Assembly: GCF_001983935.1 (NCBI RefSeq)
Contig: NZ_CP017641.1
Span: 2,666,001 to 2,730,000 of the forward strand
Direction: 5' to 3'
DNA length: 64,000 bases
DNA from: Fuerstiella marisgermanici
GTDB taxonomy: Bacteria; Planctomycetota; Planctomycetia; Planctomycetales; Planctomycetaceae
The position numbers and the translations under genes are program-made. Under the pieces are notes generated by a model, which saw only the letters and a list, made by a program, of their open reading frames with translations, was not told the origin of the DNA and did not search any database. Below are positions 54,354 to 61,699 of the stretch, in pieces. Each line of letters opens with the position of its first letter. Position 1 is the first letter of the stretch.

Positions 54354-55541
54354 ATGATCGGCTGGATTGTCAGGCTGTGTTCATGCTGGCTGCTGGGCGT
54401 TTCAATGCATGCCCACGCCGCCGACGATGCGACGGTCCGCGTTGCAACGTACAACGTCAGCCTGAATCGGAAAACTGAAGGCGCGCTGGTTCGCGATCTG
54501 CAGAACAACGACGCTCAAGCGACAAAGGTCGCTCGCGTGCTTCGAACCATCCAACCCAATATCGTGCTGCTTAACGAATTCGACTACGACAAGGCGGGCG
54601 TAGCGGCAGAGTTGTTTCGCTCGAAGTACCTGGAATCCGACATTCCCGGGCTGCAAAAGCTGGCGATGCCGTATGCCTATTGCGACGCCGCCAACACGGG
54701 TGAGCCAAGCGGTCTGGACCTGAACAAGGACGGATCCACCGATGGTCCGGCAGACGCATTTGGGTTCGGCAATTTTCCCGGCCAGTACGGAATGCTGCTG
54801 CTGTCGAAGTATCCCATCCGGTCGGAAGACGTGCGGACGTTTCGAAAGTTGCTGTGGCACAACGTGCCAGACGCGGCGGCTCCCGTTGATCCGAAAACCA
54901 ACCAGCCGTGGTATTCGGACGAGGTGTGGCAGCGGTTGCGTTTGTCATCAAAGAGTCATTGGGATGTGCCGGTACAGATTGGCGACAAAGTGCTTCACGT
55001 GCTGGCCAGTCACCCCACCCCGCCCGCTTTTGATGGGCCGGAAGATCGCAACGGACGCCGTAATCACGATGAGATCCGCTTTTGGGCGGACTATGTTTCG
55101 AATCCGTCCGATGACAATCGCGGCAACTGGATTCGTGACGATGCCGGTCGCATGGGTGGCATTGCGAAGGAGCAACCATTTGTTTTGTTGGGCGATTTGA
55201 ACGCTGACCCCGTCGACGGTGGAAGTCATCAGCACGCCATTCGTCGGTTGCTGGAACACCCTCGCGTGAACTCAACCTTCACCCCAAAAAGCGACGGCGG
55301 GGCAGCAGCGGCCAAGCAACAAGGGAAAGCGAACGCGAAGCAGCAAGGTGATGCCGCCTTCGATACCGCAGACTTTTCGGACCGCGTGGTGGGTAATCTA
55401 CGAGTGGATTACGTGTTGCCGTCGCGTGAATGCCAGGTGAAGGCAGGCGCTGTGGTGTGGCCTCAGTCGGGCGAGCCTCTGGCTGACGCAATTGACTGTT
55501 CGGATCACCGCATGGTATGGCTCGACCTGGCGTTTCCGTAG
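54354..55541 (+). CDS. Secreted endonuclease/exonuclease/phosphatase-family protein
   Basis: A signal peptide (IVRLCSCWLLGVSMHAHA) precedes an EEP-fold domain. Visible motifs: VRVATYNVSLNRKTEG, IVLLNEFDYDKAG with the metal-binding Glu, VLASHPTPPAFDG, the catalytic LLGDLNADPVDGG and the terminal Asp-His motif IDCSDHRMVWLDLAFP. A run of Gln/Lys/Ala (about 325-345, AAAKQQGKANAKQQGDAAF) is an inserted low-complexity loop. At 395 aa it resembles planctomycete secreted phosphatases/nucleases of unknown substrate. It follows rsfS by 8 bp, so the two are probably co-transcribed although functionally unrelated. Confidence 0.87.
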   Translation: MIGWIVRLCSCWLLGVSMHAHAADDATVRVATYNVSLNRKTEGALVRDLQNNDAQATKVARVLRTIQPNIVLLNEFDYDKAGVAAELFRSKYLESDIPGLQKLAMPYAYCDAANTGEPSGLDLNKDGSTDGPADAFGFGNFPGQYGMLLLSKYPIRSEDVRTFRKLLWHNVPDAAAPVDPKTNQPWYSDEVWQRLRLSSKSHWDVPVQIGDKVLHVLASHPTPPAFDGPEDRNGRRNHDEIRFWADYVSNPSDDNRGNWIRDDAGRMGGIAKEQPFVLLGDLNADPVDGGSHQHAIRRLLEHPRVNSTFTPKSDGGAAAAKQQGKANAKQQGDAAFDTADFSDRVVGNLRVDYVLPSRECQVKAGAVVWPQSGEPLADAIDCSDHRMVWLDLAFP

Positions 55542-55711
55542 TGTTTCCGGCAGATCCTGCCCTGCCTCGACGCCGGTTGTGCGCAACAAAGGTCTGCTTC
55601 GGCAATTGCCGCCGGAGCCTCGCAAAACCGACTTTTTGCCACTTCGTCTGCCCTTGAGGGCATTTGCCCACTGCTGCTAATAACCATCCATGGAAATCAG
55701 AGCTGCCAGCC

Positions 55712-56143
55712 ATGAATGTGACGAACAGCACTGATCGACCTGACAGATACACGCGAATTCTACTCAGCATTCTGGCCGCTGGCCTGCTGAGTGTCTTCGC
55801 AATCGCAGTCGGGCTGGAACCTGACCCGCGTGGTTTTGGAACTCACCAACAGCTTGGACTGCCCGGATGTCAGTTTCGTAAATGGAGTGGTTTCGCGTGC
55901 CCTCACTGTGGCATGACGACAAGTTTCTCGAACCTGGTTCGAGGCCGATTTGAAGACGCCTGGCGGGCCAATCCGTTGGGCATCGTGCTGGCAGCAGTCT
56001 TTGCGGTCAGCATCGTGTGGAGTTTGACGACGGCTGTCACTGGTCGATGGATGGTGACGGATCAACCGTTTCAATGGTTCGTGTTTGGAGCCATCGGGTA
56101 CCTGGTTCTGTCAGTCGCCATTTGGCTGTTGACGACTTTTTGA
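55712..56143 (+). CDS. DUF2752 membrane protein
   Basis: The ATG at 55712 (MNVTNSTDRPDRYTRILLSI) is the natural start; an open frame runs a little further upstream. Three hydrophobic helices are visible: ILAAGLLSVFAIAVGL, NPLGIVLAAVFAVSIVWSL and FGAIGYLVLSVAIWLLTTF. Between the first and second lies the DUF2752 signature CQFRKWSGFACPHCGMTTSF, with CP-CGMT and a cysteine pair that may bind metal or redox partners. At 143 aa it is a typical member. Function unknown. It is followed after 8 nt by the first of two lipoprotein genes. Confidence 0.88.
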   Translation: MNVTNSTDRPDRYTRILLSILAAGLLSVFAIAVGLEPDPRGFGTHQQLGLPGCQFRKWSGFACPHCGMTTSFSNLVRGRFEDAWRANPLGIVLAAVFAVSIVWSLTTAVTGRWMVTDQPFQWFVFGAIGYLVLSVAIWLLTTF

Positions 56144-56151
56144 TCTCATTC

Positions 56152-56868
56152 ATGTTGCACCAACATTCCACAATCCCACCAACGACCACCGCCCGGCGAG
56201 TACTCGTCCTGTCGTGCGTGGCCATGTTGCTGGTGACCAGTTCCGGATGTTCGCTGTTCGTGATGGCCGGAAAAGCGATCATGGGTGATCCAAAAGCTCC
56301 GGCCGAATTCCGCACCGCCACTGGAACAGACCTGACGACGGGCGAAGATTCCGTCGTGATCATTTGCACCGCGCCGCATGGCATTGTGTCTCGGTTTCCA
56401 TCACTGCAGATTGACATTGTCGACCGCGTGACTCGGACCCTGAAGACTCGCAACGTGAAAGTTGTACCGTCCGGTGACGTCGCTCGATGGTTTGATGACC
56501 ACGGAGAGTGGGGCGACTATTCGGAAATGGCGACGGAATTCGACGCGACGTTCGTGATTCACGTCAACATTCGTGAGTTCGGATGTCGAGTGCCGGAAAG
56601 CGAAAATTTGATGCAGGGCAAGGCCGACGGACGCATCAGTGTTCACAAAGTCCGCCAGGGACCGACGAAGCCGCTGACTTCTCGAAAATACGTAGCCCCG
56701 GTATCGCTGGCCTTCGACCGCGACTTCAACCTTCAGTTCCCATCCACGTACCCGGTGCCTCGTGAAAACCGTTCGGAAGAACTGTTCATGCAGGGATTCC
56801 TGGACCGCGTGGCTCAGAATATCAGCCAGCATTTTTACGACTATCGAATGAGTGAAGCCATTCACTAG
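56152..56868 (+). CDS. Lipoprotein of unknown function, first of a paralogous pair
   Basis: The ATG at 56152 starts a lipoprotein signal with lipobox LLVTSSGCSLF. The mature protein, about 210 aa, has VVIICTAPHGIVSRFPSLQI, VVPSGDVARWFDDHGEWG, EFDATFVIHVNIREFG, then VPRENRSEELFMQGFLDRVA and ends FYDYRM. The next lipoprotein (56974) repeats the same pattern, so they arose by duplication. The layout suggests a periplasmic or outer-membrane partner of other cell-surface proteins; I recognise no named family beyond planctomycete hypothetical proteins. It follows the DUF2752 gene by 8 nt. Confidence 0.78.
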   Translation: MLHQHSTIPPTTTARRVLVLSCVAMLLVTSSGCSLFVMAGKAIMGDPKAPAEFRTATGTDLTTGEDSVVIICTAPHGIVSRFPSLQIDIVDRVTRTLKTRNVKVVPSGDVARWFDDHGEWGDYSEMATEFDATFVIHVNIREFGCRVPESENLMQGKADGRISVHKVRQGPTKPLTSRKYVAPVSLAFDRDFNLQFPSTYPVPRENRSEELFMQGFLDRVAQNISQHFYDYRMSEAIH

Positions 56869-56969
56869 AGCAATCTACGTTTTGTTGTGGACGGTTCTGG
56901 CTCGTGGGAACCCGCCCACGTAGGACTAAAACCGATTCCCACGGCCACAAGTCAGCGTGAGACGCTGTA
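56867..56969. repeat. Structured dispersed repeat, copy 3 of 3
   Basis: This copy has three perfect stems: outer TTGTGG (56885-56890) with CCACAA (56945-56950), inner CGTGGGAA (56903-56910) with TTCCCACG (56936-56943), and the terminal hairpin CAGCGT-GAG-ACGCTG (56953-56967). It starts at the stop of one lipoprotein gene and ends 4 nt before the ATG of its paralogue. Compare copies at 15525 and 34564. Confidence 0.75.
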
Positions 56970-56973
56970 AGGA

Positions 56974-57687
56974 ATGCGCAACGTCATGACATCAAACTCT
57001 ATCAATACGGCAACGCCACCTTCGATACGCTTTCGCAAAGCCGTGCGACATCTTTTGGTGCCCGCGCTGCTGTTGACGATCATGCCCGGATGCAACTACT
57101 TCATTTTGCTGGGCTACCTGATCGGCGGACCGCCCCAGATTCAGCCACTGTTCGAAAAGGAAACGAACAAATCCTTTACGGACCGCAATGTGAGAGTCGC
57201 TGTGGTTTGTTATGCACCGGACGATCTTAGAAAATTTCACGACAACATCGACCAGATGCTGTCTTGGCGATTGGCGACACTGCTAAACCACAACCATATC
57301 GACGTCGTCGAACCTGACGCGATTCAGGCATGGATGGTCAATAATCCCGACTGGGATAGTGCGGTGGATGTCGGTGCAGAATTCGACGTCAACTATGTCG
57401 TGTATGTCGACATGAGTGAATTTTCGCTGTACGAACAGGACAGCAGCAGTCTGTTTCGCGGTCGCTGCGAAGCCATCGTCAGCGTCTATGAAATGGATAC
57501 CGGCGGAGACGGGCAACGAATCTTCACCAAAGACATCAACTCCATCTTCCCGACTCAGGTGCCTCGATCGGCTAGCGACGTGAGCTACGAAACGTTTCGC
57601 AATGAGTACTTTTTCCGTCTTGCCGAAGAAGTCGGACGCCTGTTTTATCCGTACGGAAACGGCGACGACATCATCAACGCCACATAG
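56974..57687 (+). CDS. Lipoprotein of unknown function, second of a paralogous pair
   Basis: The lipoprotein signal ends in the lipobox LTIMPGCN (Cys about residue 40). ATG 56974 lies directly behind AAGGA of the repeat; ATG 56986, 12 nt behind it, is an alternative. VRVAVVCYAPDDLRKFHDNI, VVEPDAIQAWMVNNPDWDS, EFDVNYVVYVDMSEFSL and VPRSASDVSYETFRNEYFFR match the preceding lipoprotein segment by segment (W--N-DW/W--HGEW, EFD---V-Y-D, VPR). The pair is therefore a tandem duplication, with a structured repeat between the two copies. It ends 15 nt before the rlmB start. Function unknown. Confidence 0.78.
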   Translation: MRNVMTSNSINTATPPSIRFRKAVRHLLVPALLLTIMPGCNYFILLGYLIGGPPQIQPLFEKETNKSFTDRNVRVAVVCYAPDDLRKFHDNIDQMLSWRLATLLNHNHIDVVEPDAIQAWMVNNPDWDSAVDVGAEFDVNYVVYVDMSEFSLYEQDSSSLFRGRCEAIVSVYEMDTGGDGQRIFTKDINSIFPTQVPRSASDVSYETFRNEYFFRLAEEVGRLFYPYGNGDDIINAT

Positions 57688-57702
57688 CCGACGCCAATCT
57701 GC

Positions 57703-58512
57703 ATGTCTCGATCTTCCGGAAGTCGTCGCAGCCGCAAACGACAACTGCAGGCCAGTCACCAAAAGAATTGGCTGATCGGTCGACACGCCGTCGTCGAAAC
57801 TCTGACGGCCCAGCACTGGCCGGTGGACGAACTGTTTCTGTCTGAGGAACTGGCCAACGACGTCGTCAACGAAGTCGCTGGGCTGGCGGAACAAGCGGAC
57901 GTCAATTGGCAAATGGTTCCGGCCGCTCGAGTGTCCGAACTTTGCCATGCGGAGCATCATCAGGGAATGGCGGCTCGAATGGGCCCGTTCTCGTATTCCG
58001 ACGTCGAATCACTGCTGGCGACGTGCTCCGCCGAATCGTCCGACGCAACAACCGGGCGATCACCGATCGTGGTGGTCTGCGATCGCATTCAGGACACCTT
58101 CAACTTCGGCGCGATTTTACGCTGCTGCGATGCGATGAATGTCGCCGGCGTTGTGATCGGTGCAGCCGAACAGGCAACGGTCACGCCTCAGGTCGCTCGA
58201 TCGTCAGCAGGAGCCGTCAATTACGTGCCGATCGTGATGAGCGAAAGTGTCGTCAATGCTGTCGGGCGGCTGGCAGAGGCAGGATTCGCCATCGCAGCGG
58301 CGTCTGAAAAATCTGAATCCGTCGCATGGGACGCCGACCTGAAACGGCCCATTGCCCTGATTGTCGGCAGCGAAGCACGAGGTGTCAGCGACGAATTGCT
58401 GGAACGCTGTGACCTGCGTTTGCGTATCCCCATGATGGGCCAGGTCGAATCGCTGAACGCTGCCGTCGCGACTGGCATGCTGCTGTACGAAATTCGCCGG
58501 CAGCAGGTGTGA
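57703..58512 (+). CDS. rlmB: 23S rRNA (guanosine-2'-O)-methyltransferase RlmB-like, SpoU family
   Basis: An N-terminal substrate-binding domain (NWLIGRHAVVETLTAQHWPV, SELCHAEHHQGMAARMGPFS) precedes the SPOUT domain with its three motifs: motif 1 RIQDTFNFGAILRCCDAMNV, motif 2 IALIVGSEARGVSDELLERC, motif 3 LRIPMMGQVESLNAAVATGM. The Asn of motif 1 and the trefoil knot residues are present. At 269 aa it has the length of RlmB, which methylates G2251 in the P loop of 23S rRNA, although related TrmH-type enzymes cannot be fully excluded. It is convergent with the next gene, 1 bp apart. Confidence 0.9.
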   Translation: MSRSSGSRRSRKRQLQASHQKNWLIGRHAVVETLTAQHWPVDELFLSEELANDVVNEVAGLAEQADVNWQMVPAARVSELCHAEHHQGMAARMGPFSYSDVESLLATCSAESSDATTGRSPIVVVCDRIQDTFNFGAILRCCDAMNVAGVVIGAAEQATVTPQVARSSAGAVNYVPIVMSESVVNAVGRLAEAGFAIAAASEKSESVAWDADLKRPIALIVGSEARGVSDELLERCDLRLRIPMMGQVESLNAAVATGMLLYEIRRQQV

Positions 58513-58513
58513 A

Positions 58514-59617
58514 TCATTCGTTGGTCGCCCGCGACTGAAATTCTCGCGTGGCCGACGCCTTCGGAAACCGAAGCTTCAGTTCAGCCGACATCACATGAGC
58601 TTCATTGGGGCGTCCGGCTTGTTGCAGGCAATCAATCGCCGCCACCAGTGATTTGGCCGCCAGAGCTTCGTCAATCGGATTCATCAGCGAAGTCCACAGG
58701 AACCCCAACGCCGCCTTGTCGTATTGATGCTGCCGTTGCAGGATCCTGGCGACCACATACTGAGGCCCGTTGCGACATTCGACGGGCATCTCACGCACCT
58801 GGTCACTCCATACCTGCGCCAGCGGGTTGCGGCTGTCTGGTTTGTCCAGCATCGGAAGCCGCCAAAGCTGAGCGCCCGCGAGTTCGCCCAGTCGGTCGAG
58901 CCCCTGTTGCTGGCGAATCCGGTGCAGCACCGCCGCCGCGGCTGGCCTATGTACGGTGTTGTGCAGCAAAGCCGAAGCGGCCACAAGCCGGCGCGCAGGT
59001 AATGGGTTGCCGAGATCTTCGGGACTTGCGTTCACTCGTTCGTCCGCCAGAAGACTTTCGTCCCAGACCAGCGGCAACAGACAGACATGGCGTGATCGAT
59101 CATCCTTCTGCAAAATTTGTTCGATCCGATCGACGGCCGCGTCACGGTCGCCCATTCGCACCAGCAGTTTGGCGATGTTGGCCTGAAGTTCGCACCATGC
59201 CCAATCACGGTCCTCCTGCCGCAGCGCCTGGCTCAGCGCTGCGAACGCTTTTTTGAACTCACCAGCCTGCCACAGATTCAGCCCGGAATCCCATGCCGCA
59301 CTTCTGTGAAACGACAGTTCTGCCACGTCGGACATGTGCAAAACCTGAATGTTCCCACGCCCGCTGCGTCGGATCCGCAAGGTCTCACCGGCAATATTTT
59401 CGATCGTTCCGGTTAGCCGATCAGTTGTGCCGTTGTCGTTAAGAATCGAAACCGCGTCCGTCCCGGCAAACGGCAGCACCGGGCGGGAATCCTGACCGAT
59501 CGCGGGACCACGCGCGACGACGACGAAAAGCAGAAGGCAGTACACGAGACGTCTCATCAGGCGAACGCTGCTGCGACTTCCTTCTTCGTTCGGAAATTCC
59601 TGTTCGCCCTTCGCCAT
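58514..59617 (-). CDS. Secreted TPR-like protein of unknown function
   Basis: The ATG at 59617 (MAKGEQEFPNEEG) is preferred; an ATG at 59557 begins directly at the hydrophobic segment (RRLVYCLLLFVVVARGPAIG). A small beta domain follows (AVSILNDNGTTDRLTGTIEN, ETLRIRRSGRGNIQVLHMSD), like the beta modules placed before TPR in many planctomycete proteins. Helical repeats then fill about residues 130-350 (WQAGEFKKAFAALSQALRQE, DAAVDRIEQILQKD, LAAIDCLQQAGRP-like ends). At 367 aa no catalytic motif is seen. It follows the membrane glycosyltransferase-like gene by 49 bp on the same strand and may be co-transcribed. Confidence 0.72.
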   Translation of the reverse strand: MAKGEQEFPNEEGSRSSVRLMRRLVYCLLLFVVVARGPAIGQDSRPVLPFAGTDAVSILNDNGTTDRLTGTIENIAGETLRIRRSGRGNIQVLHMSDVAELSFHRSAAWDSGLNLWQAGEFKKAFAALSQALRQEDRDWAWCELQANIAKLLVRMGDRDAAVDRIEQILQKDDRSRHVCLLPLVWDESLLADERVNASPEDLGNPLPARRLVAASALLHNTVHRPAAAAVLHRIRQQQGLDRLGELAGAQLWRLPMLDKPDSRNPLAQVWSDQVREMPVECRNGPQYVVARILQRQHQYDKAALGFLWTSLMNPIDEALAAKSLVAAIDCLQQAGRPNEAHVMSAELKLRFPKASATREFQSRATNE

Positions 59618-59666
59618 CAATTCACCGCCCAGCCTTATCCCTTCGCCTTTGTGGCAATGCACATCC

Positions 59667-61610
59667 CTATTGCGGCAACTGCTGGCACGTCCACAATTCA
59701 CGCCGCACCACTTTGTTCGTGGCCGCCTGAGTGATCGTGATCTTCCATTGAGCCACCCCGAACGGCAGTTCGTCGCAATAGTACACGTCGCATCTGTGCC
59801 AGCACTTGCCGAATTCCGGGTGCTGAAATGCCACTCGCGCCGCACCGCGATCGCACTTCACCGCCGTCTTTTCGCCGTCTTCCGTCACATATTTCAAATA
59901 CCGAGGACTCGCCGAATTGTACGGTTTGGCCGACGGCAGACCACGCAAAAGTTGCGTAGCCCATGTCGGTGCAGCAGCGGTGCCGTCTGAAGATTGAAGC
60001 CACTGCGTGACGTCTGTCCCTGCTGCAAACGGAGCTTTCTGCACCAGCAACTGCGCCGTGCGCGGTGACGATTGCTGATCAGTGAGCGTGACTGTAAGGG
60101 GTAGCTCGTCTTTGTTCGCGGCAGCTTCGGGCGCAGTTGTAAGTTCAACCGATTGCCCGGCTGTGTCCAGAGTCCCAACAAACGTGTTCGTCACGCCGGA
60201 TTCTGCCGGTAGGTTATTCAATAAAGAATACCGCGGTGGATCGAACGGCAGCACTTGCGTGCCATAGTCGATCCAGCCTGCGTTCTGCATTCTGGTATAC
60301 AGCCAACTCGGCTTCCACGGCCGCTGCAAAGAATACGCCGACGAGTACACCGACGCTGCCCACAAGATCGCCAACAGCAGCACCAGCTTCTTCGACGTTA
60401 ACACACGTTCAACGGCCGGAATCATGCCGTAAAACCAGAAGGGTGCTAGCCACAAAACCCAACGCAGCGCAGACGAATTGCCTCCGTAGTTGTAGTTCTC
60501 GGTGCGTGTGAGATAGAACGTCAGCACCGCTGCCGAAATCACAATGCCCATCCACATCACCGGCCAATCGCTTCGCTTTCGTCCCGCTTTCACGGCGAAG
60601 GACCAACCCGCAATCGTAAGCAGAAACATGGGCGTCAAAGAAAGGATTCCGTGATGGCCCAGCACGCAGTGAAACAGGTACACCAACGGCGATTCCTGAT
60701 TGGCGTCGATACCTTGAGGCTCAGCCCAATAACTTGGCACGCCTTCATGCACGAACACATATTTTTCGGTGCCGTAATAGGTGTAAAACGGCTTGATGCC
60801 GCCCGTGCAAATCCAGTTGGTAACGAAAAACGCGGCCAACGGGATGACGGCCGCCGGGACGTAGTACTTGGCCGTGCGGCGCCAATCGATGGACACCACA
60901 AACAGAAACGAAAGCACTCCAAACAGTGCAGCGGGCAATTCGAAGCAGCACGTCAATGCCGCGAAGAATCCGACAGCCGCAAAATCAGCGGGCTTCGGTT
61001 GATCGGATTGCCTGAGGCGTACAATTGCCGCCAGGCTAAAGATCAGACTCACAGCACCGGGCGTGTGATTGTTTAGCGTGGTAAAAAACGGATTCAGCAT
61101 CGTCGCGAAGCCGGCCGTTGCCAATAGAACTCGGCGAGCGGACGCAGAGACGTTCAACAAACGCAGCGACTTTTGAAACGCCAACAAAGCCAACACCATG
61201 GGAAGCACGTTGATGATCAGCAGAAGCAATCGCGTGACGGTTGCGGTTTCTGTGAACAGGTCGTAACCCAGAGTCTGCTTTTCCAGCCAATAAAGGCCGG
61301 CCACCATCGTCGGAAACAGAGGCGGCTTTGACGAATAGAAGTGCCACGGTTCGTCGTCGCTTTCTCGATGGCGCACCTTATCGATTGTAGACCACTGCGG
61401 CACCTGATCGATTTCATCAATGTGGTACGTGCCTCGTTCCACCAGCGACCACACGGTACACCAGCGAGAGCGGTCGTTCGCACTTTGCAGCGGGGCACTG
61501 TTGCCCACGGAGATGCTCATATAAATCGCGGCGGCAGCGATAATTAGCAAGCTGAGAATATCGGTGCGAGCGCGATCGGTTGGAGGCAGATTCTGAGGCG
61601 GAAGGTTCAT
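59667..61610 (-). CDS. Polytopic membrane protein, GT-C/ArnT-like
   Basis: About nine to eleven hydrophobic helices are visible, starting with ILSLLIIAAAAIYMSISVG. A large loop after TM1 carries ERGTYHIDEIDQ, with an acidic pair in the position of the GT-C catalytic Asp/Glu, then SSKPPLFPTMVAGLYWLEKQ. Further helices include LLLIINVLPMVLALLAFQ and VPAAVIPLAAFFVTNWIC. The C-terminal 190 residues are soluble and beta-rich. This layout fits lipid-linked-sugar-dependent glycosyltransferases (GT39/ArnT-like), but the family cannot be fixed by eye. At 647 aa it is complete. It is the first gene of a pair with the TPR-like gene. Confidence 0.8.
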   Translation of the reverse strand: MNLPPQNLPPTDRARTDILSLLIIAAAAIYMSISVGNSAPLQSANDRSRWCTVWSLVERGTYHIDEIDQVPQWSTIDKVRHRESDDEPWHFYSSKPPLFPTMVAGLYWLEKQTLGYDLFTETATVTRLLLLIINVLPMVLALLAFQKSLRLLNVSASARRVLLATAGFATMLNPFFTTLNNHTPGAVSLIFSLAAIVRLRQSDQPKPADFAAVGFFAALTCCFELPAALFGVLSFLFVVSIDWRRTAKYYVPAAVIPLAAFFVTNWICTGGIKPFYTYYGTEKYVFVHEGVPSYWAEPQGIDANQESPLVYLFHCVLGHHGILSLTPMFLLTIAGWSFAVKAGRKRSDWPVMWMGIVISAAVLTFYLTRTENYNYGGNSSALRWVLWLAPFWFYGMIPAVERVLTSKKLVLLLAILWAASVYSSAYSLQRPWKPSWLYTRMQNAGWIDYGTQVLPFDPPRYSLLNNLPAESGVTNTFVGTLDTAGQSVELTTAPEAAANKDELPLTVTLTDQQSSPRTAQLLVQKAPFAAGTDVTQWLQSSDGTAAAPTWATQLLRGLPSAKPYNSASPRYLKYVTEDGEKTAVKCDRGAARVAFQHPEFGKCWHRCDVYYCDELPFGVAQWKITITQAATNKVVRRELWTCQQLPQ

Positions 61611-61699
61611 GCGAGCAGTGTAGCGATCGGCTCAAGGAATTGGGCGTGCGAAAACGGAACGACTCCCGAATTGGGGACGGCAAAGCGACGGCGATCAGC

